Below are positions 1 through 11,571 of a stretch of 64,000 nucleotides of DNA, one piece after another. The DNA lies in assembly GCA_021464245.1 (NCBI GenBank), contig JADCRB010000072.1, positions 124,001 through 188,000 on the forward strand, in the 5' to 3' direction. Numbering within the stretch: position 1 is the stretch's first letter; each line of letters opens with the position of its first letter. The position numbers and the translations under genes were made by a program. The notes under the pieces were generated by a model, which saw only the letters and a list, made by a program, of their open reading frames with translations, searched no databases and had not been told where the DNA came from. Origin of the DNA: Carallia brachiata. Taxonomy: Eukaryota; Streptophyta; Magnoliopsida; Malpighiales; Rhizophoraceae.

Positions 1-1
1 T

Positions 2-439
2 GAGTCTAAAGGCAAAGGGACTGTCTTACTCAAAACTAACAAAGGTATCAAACTCATTTCAGAAGTTCTATTTATTCCTCATTTGAATCAAAATCTTTTC
101 AGTGTTGCTCAAATTATTAAAAAAGGTTATTCAGTAACCTTTGAGAACAATCTTTGTTTAGTTCATGATTCTAACAACCTTGAAATTCTGAAAGTCAAAA
201 TGGTGGAAAACAAGTTCCCTTTGAACTTGGTTGCAAACTTAGATTCTGCTACAAGGTCAGTTTCATTATGGGGAAGAAATCAAAACCAGCAGCAAATACA
301 TGCATCTACATCAAATCTGACCCAAGGAAACAGTTCTCATATGTCTTCTTTCAGTTCCAGGAAGAGCAAGACTCCTAAGGACTCAAATCCTAACATTTTT
401 ATGAAAAACAAATCATTGAAAGTGCAATGTGTGTGCTGA
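2..439 (+). pseudogene. Copia-type gag-pol fragment, open at the left window edge
   Basis: A reading frame enters from the left edge and stays open to a stop at 437-439. Its product matches the protease/pre-integrase junction of plant Copia polyproteins (a LFSVAQIIKKGYSVTF stretch corresponds to LLSVGQLLEKNYSLEF in the Copia element at 9.8-14.8 kb). After about 80 residues the frame leaves the family pattern and becomes a Ser/Asn-rich run, and integrase, reverse transcriptase and RNase H are missing before the polypurine tract near 570. There is no genuine start codon; the frame only passes through. This is a 3'-deleted relic, not an active gene. Confidence 0.75.
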
Positions 440-576
440 TTTGAGACAAAACAAAGCTTGTTCAAGGTCTCAAATATGGTATTGAATCACAAAATCAAAT
501 CCTAATCAACAAATTAGATCAAGTCAGTGGATCAAGCATCAAGGAGGAGACTCAAGGCAATAATACCAAGGAGGAG
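440..576 (+). repeat. 3' end of Copia internal region with polypurine tract
   Basis: Non-coding stretch ending in the purine tract AAGGAGGAG (568-576), directly before a TGTTGAAGC LTR start at 577. The same tract-plus-LTR-start arrangement occurs at 17169-17186, and the tract alone at 14331-14339. A second AAGGAGGAG at 541-549 suggests local duplication of this end. Confidence 0.6.
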
Positions 577-900
577 TGTTGAAGCATTGGTGTTGTTGCA
601 TTGATCTTGCATTTTTTCTTTTGTTCAAGCCTTTCTCTTCAGCTGTCAAGCTTCTGGAGTTTCAGCTGTAGCTGTTACAGGAACAGAATTTCCCTCCAAA
701 GGTTCAAATTGATGCACAAATCTGATGGAATAATCTAGAACCCTTCTAGGAGGAGCTGGATCACTCTGTTTTGTCTCTATTTTGCTGCATAATCAGAAGA
801 TATTTTGGTGATAGTGCTGTTGTAAGTAATTATGTGATAATGTAAGCTTATATCATGTTTAAAATTTGACTTTTAAGTTACTTTGTATAAATCATCTATT
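577..900 (+). repeat. Copia 3' LTR remnant
   Basis: Begins TGTTGAAGC immediately after the polypurine tract, as does the LTR at 17178, so the left boundary is well supported. I cannot find a convincing CA end or a target duplication on the right. The stated end is approximate and the LTR may be truncated. Confidence 0.5.
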
Positions 901-1119
901 TATGTTAATGTAGGTGTGTCCAATTTCAAAAATGCTTCATCTCCTTTTCTTCCCATATTCTCGTACCTCTTGTTCTCTCTTGTTAAAAACACAAACTTTT
1001 TGCCACAGCTCATTGGTTTCTAGTTACTGAACTTATAGTTGCAATATTCCCTTTCAGTTTCTTCCTCTTATTTTCCTTCACAGATTCTACCGTTGCCAAC
1101 TGCAAAGGAACAAACGCTA

Positions 1120-1401
1120 ATGGGAAGCACAATTGAGGGCCAAAGTGCTCCTAAGGAGAAAGAAATATGCGGAGGTGACTCTACTCTTGCAAAATATGAG
1201 AAGCACATTTTGGAGATTAGCGCAGAAATGGATCCACTAATTGCAAAAGCAGAGAAGCTAGAAGCAGAAATTATCAGATTGCAAACTGATTTAGACTCGG
1301 TTAATGAGAAAATCGCCCCACTTAAGATAAAGTTAGAGGCAGTTCAAGGGGACCGTGCCTTTCACGTTTTGATGTTCACAGGTCCAGGCAAGAAGGAATA
1401 G
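1120..1401 (+). pseudogene. Fragment encoding a charged coiled-coil segment, family not recognised
   Basis: The ATG at 1120 opens a 93-residue frame. The residues between about 20 and 75 are heptad-like and rich in Lys, Glu and Leu (for example KAEKLEAEIIRLQTDLDSV), predicting a coiled coil. A pyrimidine-rich stretch ending in CAG at 1081-1083 could be a 3' splice site, so this may be an exon rather than a whole gene. After the stop, recognisable codons seem to continue in shifted frames to about 1500, which suggests decay. I do not recognise the family. It could be a captured gene fragment beside the Copia relic or a remnant of a resident gene. Confidence 0.3.
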
Positions 1402-4400
1402 AGTATTGAATTGAAGCGGTCAAGGAAGGATATGGACTTCCAGTGAAGGCATTATCTGGGGTGGGGCAAGGGGCCAGTTGCAATAGTTAAGCAGAGTCTG
1501 TCGTTCTACACATGGCTTGTCGTACCGCATTTAAAAGGCTTGGTTATAATAATAAGGGGACCATTACATTTCCGGATAAATATGCCCGATTAAGTGCCTG
1601 ATCCTACGTGGCAAGTAGGGCCCAATCAATGAAAACATTAAAAAATTAAAAATTTAAATAAAGGGGGCTAAAATTCAAAATTTGAATTTCAAGTGAACAG
1701 TGCTAAAATTAGATTTTATTATCTGAAAAAGAAAATCTCTCACAATAATGGATCGGTCCAGGAAAGAAAAATGCTCCAAACCTTGCAAGACAATTGGAAT
1801 CATGACCACGACTCCAACAAAGGCCACCGTGACTCCAAGAAAGAAAAATGCTCCAATCGTGAGAGATGGCCTCAAAAGCATTAGGAAAAGAGAAGGCAGC
1901 AGAGAGAGGCGGAAGTGAGAGAGGTTGTATGATGAGAGAGAACGAGGAATTGGAGTATGAGGCCAGAAAGAGGGGGAAACAGAGGGGAGAGTGCGAGGAC
2001 TGGGTTTTACGACGAAGGCATCGAGAAGTACAGAAATCAAGAATTCACTATGTTTAAGGTAATTGAATTTGGTAATTGAATTTATTTTAAATAATCCATT
2101 CAATTAGTTCTGTAAAACTTGCATTGACATGTAGATTTCATGTAATATTGCTTAGTTTCCGATCTTGAGATAGATTACATTAAATTTGGTGATAAGTAGG
2201 GGTGTTGACGTTTACATTAGGTAGAAATATATTGGGGTTGTTGACGTTTTCTAGACCATAGTTGCAGCAAAGATTTCATTCCATTTCCATGACCTGAAGT
2301 TTCAATTCCATTTTTATGACCTTGGACTTTGTATGTGGTTAGCGAATATGAAAATTGATAACTTTGACGTCTTTGCCTCCATATTGGACTTCTAATTCCA
2401 TTTAATTTTAATATTTTCACATAAACTTGGCACATGTGAACAAAATATGCTTTATGCAAGCTATTTTTTCTGTAGAAAAAAACTTAACAAATACAAATAT
2501 CGTGCCACAGTTGAACCGAAGCTGCTTTATATAAGCTTTTGACTGGGGGAATTAATAATTTATCAAAAATAAACTTGAAAATGACAAGAAAAGACAAGAT
2601 TCATTTACTCTTTTATCCTTAGATTTACTTTATTGTATCGTTGATGAGGCTTGAACGCCCGCCATTACTTGGTGGTTGTTTTTTTTTTACCTTTTTTTTG
2701 TTCTATTGAGAGGTGTAGTTAGAAAGGTTTCAATTATCCATAAAAACCAATAGACTGGATTCAAATTGAACAAACACAACTGAACAATGCATCCAATGTG
2801 GATTAGGAATTGAATTGTTGTCAATAATGAACTAAAATGGTCATTTAATTGTATGATATGCTTACTTAGTGAATGACATTTAAAGAGTAGAAAAAGTGAG
2901 TGGAAAAGATTATGAAACACAGTCAGAAGTGGCAAAAAAGTATTGAGGTTGCTGGTCTTGATTACGACTACACCGAAATTGTATAAAGTCATTTATTTAC
3001 TTATTTTTTCCAATTATAAAGGAGTGTCAAAATGGAATGTATGCAATAATGGTCATTTTGTTGCTCTTATCTACAAGTGCTAACTCTGAATTTCTCAAAA
3101 ATTCGATACTTGGAGAGAATGACTTTATCACATATGAAAGAGTCAATGAAGCGTTTCACTATATGATTTGAGAAATATCTGTACCCTGCCTTAATTAAGA
3201 GCACCAATTGTGGAAATCTTACAGTGTCATCATCAAGTGTGCGAGCTTGGAAATGGAAACTTAACTAGTATCATATTTAGCTTTTCTTTTATCCCCCCCC
3301 ACCCTTTCATTCTTTAAATGGTAAAAGGCAAGCCTTAATTTAATGGCTTGAACATGGATGCAACAAAGTATTTGATTTTGGCTTAGGCCCTAGAACTTAA
3401 ACTACATCTCACTTTTAGCCATAGTTCCTCTTTGTTTTAAATATCAGTGAATTTGTTTGTATGATTTTGAGCATCTAGTGGCTTGTGGTTGGTGTTTATT
3501 TAATATAAAGGATGTGCATTTGCAGGTGGGTGACATCCAACCTGCTCTAAAGAAGATAATGTTTATTTCACGGCAATCTTTCTTTTTATTTCTTGTGCTT
3601 TTCATTGTATTTTCAAGGATGAAGGGAATGCTCACACTTTCATTTGATTCCGACCATGCTTCTATAGACAGGATTATGAAAAGTGGAAATTTGTTCAAAG
3701 TCTATGCTGTATGTGGCAGAATTTCTAGTGATGTTAGCTCTTGAAATGTTGAATCTTTCACATTTGAAGAGAAAGACTGTTTGTAATAGTTTATATTGTT
3801 ATCTTATAATTTAGTGTCCATTCAATTGATTTAGACGCGGGTGGAGTTTAGGTTGCTTTTATTTCCTAACGGATTGCGATCGTAATAGCTTGAAAGAAAC
3901 AATGTCTTTTGCCTTCTTGTCTCTAGATTTTGATGATATTGAAAAGTTTGAAGGGTCCTGTTACATGGCCGAAAGAAGTGGCTAGAAAAATTGCGGAATG
4001 CAACTGGTTGGATTCCTTGTGCAGCTGTCTTCATTACAAGTGCAACTAAACGAAGGAAAAAAATCACCTATCTTTTCATTACACAATGTACCTAGCTGGT
4101 TGCACAATAAATGCAATTGGTTGCAGTTCTGGACAATTTTCTGGAAATTTTCCTTTCGGCCATTAAACTTTTCCCAAGTTTGAAATGACAAACAATAGTA
4201 GAAAATGCCGCATGAACACGCCAATGACATTGTAATCTTTCTTATTGGAAATGAGAAGCCAACCCTTTATGAAGACTGGAGAGGAAAGAATCTTGTTGCA
4301 TCCTAGCAGCTGTTTTTTTAATCCATAAATGAATCTGTTGTATTACTCAAGCTAGCAAAACCTTGTAATTAGGGATAATTTTGTTATGTCCAAAATTGAC

Positions 4401-5482
4401 TATCTAACTTGCTTTTTCTCAAAGTGAATTGGCATCCATAGATTAGTTGGTTTACTAAAGATCCTCTAGCCAACAGACTATTGGATTTTTTTTTTAAAAA
4501 AATTTGTAGTCATAGATATTAGACGTAGGTGGGATCCTAAAGTTTTGTGACAGTAGGATAAACGTGCAAAATTTTTTATTTTTCAAAATTTGACACTTCT
4601 TTTCAAAAAAATATATAATTCTACATCAATTTGGATATGAATTGCAACAAGTATCACAAATTTTGCAACCGTCTACCAAAAAGTAGTAGGCCAATTGCAA
4701 TATATATATATATATATAATCAACAATCAAAATTAGAATTCAATTTTTGGAACATGCATAGAAGTCTATTAAAATTTACTATTAATGACTTTATTTTGGG
4801 CGAATCAATATCACTTTGGTTTATTGTCATCCTGTGAATATCATATAATTGGTTTTTTTTTTTTGGGGCAAATAATTGGTTAAACTTAATAAGGTGCTAC
4901 CCACACACAATAATGTGTTTAGTGTTGAAATCCAATTTTCAAATTTTATACAAATAAATGCTCCAAAAAATATTAAAAGTGCAACAGAGCATATTAAATT
5001 TGCAACAACACTGACAAAATAGTAACAATTACAACATTGTAACCAAATTACTACTAAACTGTTTTACTCTAAAGAATCTAATTGCACAGTTAATACTTAT
5101 TGTTGCACACTTATTCAATGGATAGGAATTAAGCGATATTTACATTTATAAAACAATTAAGCTCGCCATAGTTCAAACTCTATCATATTTTCCTCTTTTT
5201 TCTCCAACTATCATCCTTTTCACTATCTTCATTTTGACTTCCCACCTATAGCTTATTATTATTTTATTTATTTAGAACATGTTTGACATGTAGTATGATT
5301 GTTGAGGCTAAATGTTAGTCATAAATGAGAACTTAATGTTGATTGGACAGTGAGTTAGTTAAGTTTTGGAGAAGTATTTGTCAATTTGTAAATAAGGTGA
5401 TGGCCAAATCACTGTGATAAACAACGTTATTAACAATATAAGGTAACTACAATTATGGCTAATTATAGCTACTTACATAGTA
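1402..5482. other. AT-rich intergenic DNA, no supported gene
   Basis: About 4 kb without a convincing gene. ORFs here are short, lack family signatures and overlap low-complexity runs. Words such as ttgcaac recur from about 4.98 kb onward, foreshadowing the tandem array that starts near 5.48 kb. Confidence 0.6.
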
Positions 5483-6745
5483 ATTCAATTTGCAACAAGG
5501 CTTGATTAAATTTGCAACACGACTAATTGATTGAGTAATAAATTACTTGTTGGGAGATTTCTTAACACTTTCACCCAAAAATTGATTTGATTTGTAATAA
5601 GATTGATTACATTTGCAACACGACTGATTGATTGAGTGACAATCTACTTTTTGAGAGTTTTCTTAACATTTTCATCCAAAAATTGATTCAATTTGCAACG
5701 AGACTGATTAAATTTGCAACTAGACTGATTGATTGAGTAACAATTTACTTGTTGGGAGTTTTCTTAATACTTTCACCCAAAAATTAATTCGATTTGCAAT
5801 GAAACTGATTAAATTTGCAACAAGACTGATTGATTGAGTAACAAACTACTTTTTGGGAGTTTTCTTAACACTTTCACCCAAAAATTGATTCGATTTGCAA
5901 CGAGACTGATCAAATTTGCAACATGACTGATTGATTGAGCAACAAATTATTTTTTGAGAGTTTTCTTAACACTTTCATCCAAAAATTGATTCGATTTGCA
6001 ATAAGGGTGATTAAATTTGCAACAAGACCGACTAATTAAGTAACAAACTACTTTTTGGTAGTTTTCTGAGCAATTCACCCAAAAATTTATTCAATTTGCA
6101 ACAAAGTTGATTAAATTTGTTGCAAATTGAATAAATTTGCAACACAACTGATTGATTGAGTAACAAACTACTTTTTGGGAGTTTTTTTTAGCACTTTCAC
6201 TCAAAAATTGATTTGATTTGCAACGAGGTTAATTAAACTTGCAACGTATTGAGTATGAAACTACTTTTTGGGAGTTTGCTCAATGCTTTCACCCCAAAGT
6301 TCATTTGATTTGCAACGAAGTTGATTAAATTTGCAACAAGACTAATTGATTGAGTAACAAACTACTTTTTCAGAGTTTTCTTAGCACTTTCACCCAAAAA
6401 TTGATTTAATTTACAATAAGGCTAATTAAATTTGCAACAAGACTAATTGATTGAGTAACAAATTACTTATTGGAGTTTTCTTAACACTATCACCCAAAAA
6501 TTAATTCGATTTGCAATGAGACTGATTAAATTTGTAACAAAATTGATTGATTGAGTTACAAACTACTTTTTGGGAGTTTTTTTAACACTTTCACCCAAAA
6601 ATTAATTCGATTTACAACGAGACTAACTAAATTTGCAATAGAACTGATTGAATGAGTAACAAATTACTTTTTGGGAGCTTTCTTAATACTTTTACCCAAA
6701 AATTGATTTGATTTGCAAAACAAGACTGATTGATTGTGTAACAAG
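5483..6745. repeat. Tandem array of about 13 copies of a ~100-bp repeat
   Basis: The motif ctgattgattgagtaacaa recurs near 5522, 5622, 5723, 5823, 5925, 6024, 6148, 6246, 6346, 6442, 6541, 6643 and 6723, a period close to 100 bp. Each unit has two ttgcaac words about 22 bp apart, then ctactttttgggag, then cactttcacccaaaaattga. Copies differ by scattered substitutions and small indels, and the unit near 6.1 kb is longer because the ttgcaac part is repeated. The last unit is shortened. No coding potential. It resembles a small satellite or the internal array of a larger element. Confidence 0.9.
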
Positions 6746-7352
6746 CTACAAACTCTTAAAAAATGCACTAGCCTGCTTGTTTCATTTTAAAATTAGTCTG
6801 ATTGCACATCCAATTGAAATTGTTCCACGTCAATTAGAATTTTGCATAAAAATTTGTCTAAGTATATTCCTTGAAACTTTGTTTTAATGTTACATAAGGC
6901 TTATGATTGTAAAAAACAAGTATTTTCATTCAGAAGCGTGTGGTATAAATCTCATTTAATCAATTAAGTTTTTATTAAACAACATTGGAAGGTTTGTTGG
7001 AATAGGCTAGTAATTTGTTTGAACATAAATTTTATTAGAACTTACCTCAATTTTTTTTACAAATTTTATTGATGCGACCTATTTAATTTTAACCTTTGTA
7101 ACTTGTTATAAAGTTTCCAATTATAAACTTTTTAAATTTAATTATGTTTATTGGGTAATGTGAAATTCATGCAAAAAACAATTCGTGCAATAAAAAAAAT
7201 CTCACATTGCCATTTTTTTTTACAATTAACAGATGGAAAATACATTTATTTTTTTTGTTACAAAAAGAAAGTGTCTGCTTAAAGTAAAAAATAGTTTATT
7301 GTTGTCGACTGTGCGTCACTTTTTCTATGACTCTCGTGTTTTTTATTTTTGG

Positions 7353-7386
<34 letters not shown>

Positions 7387-8244
7387 GATATAATGAATTA
7401 AGAGATCTCAATCTTTCTCTCTCACTAATGTGGCGATTCCTCATAAATTTTTAAATTTAAAATAATATTAAAATATTTTATAACTATGAAAATTCTATCA
7501 TAATTAGAATTAAGATTACAATTAATATAAATTTAATTATAATCAAATAAAAATTCTATTATTTATATATTCATACTTTGACTATTATTAAATCTCTATA
7601 ACTATAAATTTTATAATAAAATAAAATAATAAAAAGAAAAAAAATTAGTACATGAATCCCCTTTTTTAGAAAAGAAAAAAATTTAAAAAAAACTNGGTAG
7701 GGAACACAAATCGTCAATTCCAAGTCTAAAAGGCAGGCACGAGGTCTTCCACTGAAGACTTGAGGCAAAAGTTCCAAAGGAAAACTTGCATAACCATACA
7801 AATTGGTGTTAAATATCGTCTAGATTCATATTTTATGTAACAAGCAGCATATTTTATGTAATTATAATAATAAAAGTAATTAAAAAGAGTATTATTATTT
7901 TTTTATTGTATATTTTTTAATTATAATTATACAAAATATATATTCTGTTATACAAAATAAATATTATTTAACTGTAATTTAATTACTAATGTGTGGCCAT
8001 ATAATAGTTTGTAAGTTCTAATTGCATAAGGTCAGTCTCATTAATCTTTATCTTTTTTTCCTTTTGCAAAAGAAAGCATTCTCTTGTCGGAATATTGAGC
8101 CCTTTTCCCACCAGGCCTGTCATGTCAACAAAAGTTTTTGCACTAACCTCAAATAAATATCTCCAATGCTCGTTGCCTAATTGTAAGATGAATGAATATA
8201 CTAGATTTTTCTGCAGTTTCCTGTAACCTTTCCTTGTTGCATTC
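6746..8244. other. AT-rich intergenic region upstream of CrRLK1L copy 1
   Basis: No gene seen. Contains a TA microsatellite at about 7353-7376, one ambiguous base (n) at 7695, and the AT-rich palindromic stretch listed at 7810-7985. The last 250 bases must include the promoter and 5' leader of the receptor gene starting at 8245; I cannot assign specific promoter elements. Confidence 0.6.
7810..7985. repeat. AT-rich palindromic MITE-like sequence (copy upstream of CrRLK1L 1)
   Basis: Contains ttttatgtaattataataat and, further right, an inverted counterpart (ataattatacaaaatata). A similar stretch with the same word order lies at 18985-19140, upstream of CrRLK1L copy 2. It could be a MITE inserted twice, or promoter DNA carried along when the receptor gene was duplicated. 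Confidence 0.4.
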
Positions 8245-8814
8245 ATGGACAACGTTTCATTTTCAAAACCCACCTTCCTCTTTGTTTTATTAAGTCTCTT
8301 GCTTCATCAATTACCAGTTACTGTTTCTAAACCTCCTTACACCCCAACCGATGCCATTTTCTTGAGCTGTGGCTCCCCAAATTCTGTAAAAGCCGGCGAC
8401 CGTGAATGGACAGGAGACTTGAAATCAAAATTTAGTCCCCTGGAACCATTTAAGCGCAGCAAATCAATACCTGCCACAGCTCTTACACCTGCACAATCTC
8501 CGCATTCCTTCCCTTACATGAATGCGCGCATCTCTCGATCCCAATTCACGTATATTTTTCCTGTCACTCCTGGCCCAAAATTTATCCGCCTGTGCTTTTA
8601 CCCCGCTACGTACCAGGGCCCTAACAATGAGACTTATTCAGCGGCTACGGCTTTCTTTGATGTCAAGGCAGGGGCTTACACTTTACTCAGGAATTTCGGT
8701 GCCTTCATGTTTGCTCAGAGTTGGAAGGATGACTACTTCTGTGCTGAATACTGCGTTTATGTCAAAGAGAATCACCGTTTGAATGTAACGTTCTCTCTTT
8801 CCTTTGGTGATTCC

Positions 8815-9186
8815 TGAAGGTTTTTAAGCATGTTTAGAAGATGAAGTTCCAAGTTGATGCAAGGTAAAGAACCAAAAGATCAAAAGAAAGAAGCTGCAGA
8901 AAAGTGCAGCAAAGATATGCTCCGCAGAAAATAAGAAAATGCAGTGGAAAGATGCAGAGAAACTTGCTGGAATTCAGCAAGGAGAAGAGAATTAGAAATG
9001 ATTTCTCTTTCTACTTTCATTAATCATCAAAACCTCTTTATATAGAGGGGTTTTTACATTCAAATTTAAACAAAAACTAGCTGTTAAACTAGCTGTTAGA
9101 GTTAGCTTTTTGCAAAATCAAATTGAAACTTAAACTTCAAATTTCTGGAGGGAAGTGTTGAGGATGCAGCAGCACCAATTCTAACA
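8815..9186 (-). mobile_element. Solo LTR inserted in CrRLK1L copy 1
   Basis: A 372-bp insertion bounded by TG...CA and flanked by a perfect 5-bp target duplication ATTCC (8810-8814 and 9187-9191). Read on the minus strand it begins TGTTAGAATTGGTGCTG, has a TATA-like CCTCTATATAAAGAGG region midway, and ends CTTCA, the same architecture as the LTR at 15935-16452. No internal region or second LTR is present, so it is most simply a solo LTR left by LTR-LTR recombination. It sits between the two malectin-like modules. Confidence 0.85.
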
Positions 9187-9813
9187 ATTCCAATGAGACA
9201 TATGCTTTCATCAATTCCATAGAGATTGTGTCGATGCCAAGGGACCTTTACTACACCCCGCAAGATGGTCCCGCCCCTGCATTAGTTGGCCAAGAAAAGC
9301 AGTTCCCTGTCCAAAATGATAGAGCTCTTGGGACGTTCTGCAGATTAAACGTTGGAGGCGGAACCATTTCACCAACATCTGATACTGGCATGTATAGGAC
9401 GTGGCGGGACGACTCAATTTATGTCTATCCTTTTTTTGGTAAAACCTCTGCTAACCTAGATATTTCTCTTAATTTCTCAAGGATTCCAGCATACACAGCG
9501 CCTGAAATCGTCTATAAAGCAGCCCGCTCAATTGGCATGAATAAAACTGGAGGCACACTCCAAAATTTGACGTGGAAAGTACCACTGGACGTGGGATTCA
9601 GGTATTTGGTAAGGCTTCACTTCTGTGAAATTGATCCACAGGTGCAGGTCAAAGAGAGGCTAATGGTTATCTCTATAGACACTCAGACAGTTGATTTAGG
9701 TTTTGATGTATTCGGATCATCCGGTGGCAGAGGGATTCCCATTTATAGAGATTACATGGTGACAAATGCGGAAACGACTAAGGACAAAGGTTATAGGCTT
9801 TATATAAGTCTAC

Positions 9814-10256
9814 TGAAGTTGCAGTTGGTGTTGTTGCTCTGCTACCCGAGAAAGAAGAAGAATTTTTTGAAGGCCACAAATTACCGTTAAGTTGGTTAAC
9901 TTTGGGGGCTGCTGTAGTGCTTTGGACCCTTAGTTAATTTACTTAACAAATGTCTCAATGATCAAGGCCATATGTATTATAATTATAGCTTTCTCTTTAA
10001 TTTATGTAATGATGTAATCAAGCTTTCAGTTAGCTTGTCAAGCTGTCAATTTCAAATTTGTATTTTGAAGTTTGAATTTTGTAATTATGCTTATATGTTC
10101 AATGACAGCAGATGGAAGATGTTATGCTGGAAAATTCTTCTCTCTATTAAGCTCTATCTTCCATTCTCTTCAATTAAAGCTTCTTTTGAAGCTTGATACA
10201 AAAATTGATCCAAGAACTGATCCAAAAACAAAAACTAGAACAGCAACTGATCAACA
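9814..10256 (+). repeat. Copia 5' LTR
   Basis: 443 bp, TGAAGTTGCAG ... GATCAACA. Nearly identical to the 3' LTR at 14340-14781; differences are confined to the last 30 bases (an A-run indel and one C/T). Confidence 0.95.
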
Positions 10257-10260
10257 AATT

Positions 10261-10272
10261 TGGTATCAGAGC
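10261..10272 (+). other. Primer-binding site, initiator Met-tRNA type
   Basis: TGGTATCAGAGC four bases after the 5' LTR is the standard complement to the 3' end of plant initiator Met-tRNA. The same site follows the 5' LTR of the element at 15.8 kb. Confidence 0.92.
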
Positions 10273-10392
10273 TTTACAGAGTTCTTGAGGGACCTGTGAG
10301 CAAATTTGATTGAGTGAAAAATATCCATTATACCCGTGAGTATTTAAAAAAACAAGAGTGAACCTCACTAAAAGACCACAGCAGATTCATGA

Positions 10393-11571
10393 ATGGCTTC
10401 TCTTAGCTTTGTTCCACCTCCACCACCCAAGTTCACTGGAGAAAATTATCTCCAATGGACTGTTATGATGCAAGCATACTTAAAAGCTTTTGATTTGTGG
10501 GAGGTAACTGAAAATGGAGGAGCTGAAGCACCACTTCCAGCTAATCCAACTATGGCACAGCTTAGAAATCATAGTGAGCAAGCTTCCAAACAATACAAAG
10601 CCTTGACATGTATTCACTCTGGAGTTACAGAAGGCATCTTCAACAAGATCATGACCTGCAAAACTGCAAAAGAAGCTTGGGACAAGCTGGCTGAGGAGTA
10701 TGCAGGAAGTGAGAAGACTCGATCCATGCAACTTTTAAACTTAAGAAGGGAATTTGAGCTGCAAAAAATGAAAGACACAGAGAAGATCAAAGATTACACA
10801 GACAAGCTGCTGAAGCTAGTAAACCAAATCAGAATCTTGGGAGGAGAATTGTCTGATTCCAGCATAGTACAGAAGATCTTGGTCAGTATACCTCAAAGGT
10901 TTGAGGCCAAAATCTCATCACTTGAAGATTCCAAAGATCTGACCAAAATCACTTTAACTGAGCTTGTAAATGCTTTACAAGCAACAGAGCAAAGAAGACT
11001 GATGTGGGAAGGAGATACTGTCGAGAATGCCTTACCAGCTAAACAGATGGATAAAAGTCAGCACAAAAAGAAGAAAAAGCAAGAAGGAAAGCAGCAACCA
11101 AGAGAAAATGAAGGAGGCAGCTCTTGCAGTAAACAAGTATATCCACCATGCCCACACTGCAAGAATACAAGCCACTTGCCAAAGTACTGTTGGTGGAGAC
11201 CAGACATAGTGTGCAATCACTGCAAAGTAAAGGGACACAGGGAAAAAGTTTGTCCAAAGAAAAAACAAGCTGCAAAGTCTCAGTCACAAGCTCAAGTTGC
11301 TGATAACAATGTGGAAGAATCTGCAGAGCAGTTGTTTGTGGTTGATGATAGCTCACCAAGTGGAAACACTGAGGTTTGGCTTGTGGACAGTGGATGCACA
11401 CACCATATGTCACCAAGCCTTTCAGTATTTAAAGAGCTGGATACAAGTTTCACATCCACTGTGAAGATTGGGAATGGAGAGTTCATTTCAGTAAAAGGCA
11501 AGGGAATGGCTGCAGTGCACACAAAATCAGGTACCAAGCTCATTCCAGATGTTCTTTTGTTCCTGAAATAA
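10393..11571 (+). CDS. Copia Gag plus start of protease (5' part of the polyprotein)
   Basis: A 392-residue frame from the ATG at 10393. Order: a UBN2/gag-type capsid region (start LSFVPPPPPKFTGENYLQW; MQLLNLRREFE in the middle), a Lys-rich linker, two CCHC zinc knuckles in tandem (CPHCKNTSHLPKYC and CNHCKVKGHREKVC), then the aspartic protease active site WLVDSGCTHHM. The frame stops at 11569-11571 just after the protease because of a one-base lesion in a T run near 11554-11558; the family pattern continues in the next frame. Plant Copia elements normally encode one uninterrupted polyprotein, so this is a break rather than a programmed shift. Confidence 0.93.
   Translation: MASLSFVPPPPPKFTGENYLQWTVMMQAYLKAFDLWEVTENGGAEAPLPANPTMAQLRNHSEQASKQYKALTCIHSGVTEGIFNKIMTCKTAKEAWDKLAEEYAGSEKTRSMQLLNLRREFELQKMKDTEKIKDYTDKLLKLVNQIRILGGELSDSSIVQKILVSIPQRFEAKISSLEDSKDLTKITLTELVNALQATEQRRLMWEGDTVENALPAKQMDKSQHKKKKKQEGKQQPRENEGGSSCSKQVYPPCPHCKNTSHLPKYCWWRPDIVCNHCKVKGHREKVCPKKKQAAKSQSQAQVADNNVEESAEQLFVVDDSSPSGNTEVWLVDSGCTHHMSPSLSVFKELDTSFTSTVKIGNGEFISVKGKGMAAVHTKSGTKLIPDVLLFLK

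Noticed and set aside
3457..3744. 95-codon open frame with a hydrophobic centre
   Set aside because: AT-rich, no signature and no support from a paralogue; treated as chance.
5483..6745. CRISPR-like regular repeats
   Set aside because: The whole ~100-bp unit repeats without unique spacers, and the genome is a plant; it is a tandem repeat.
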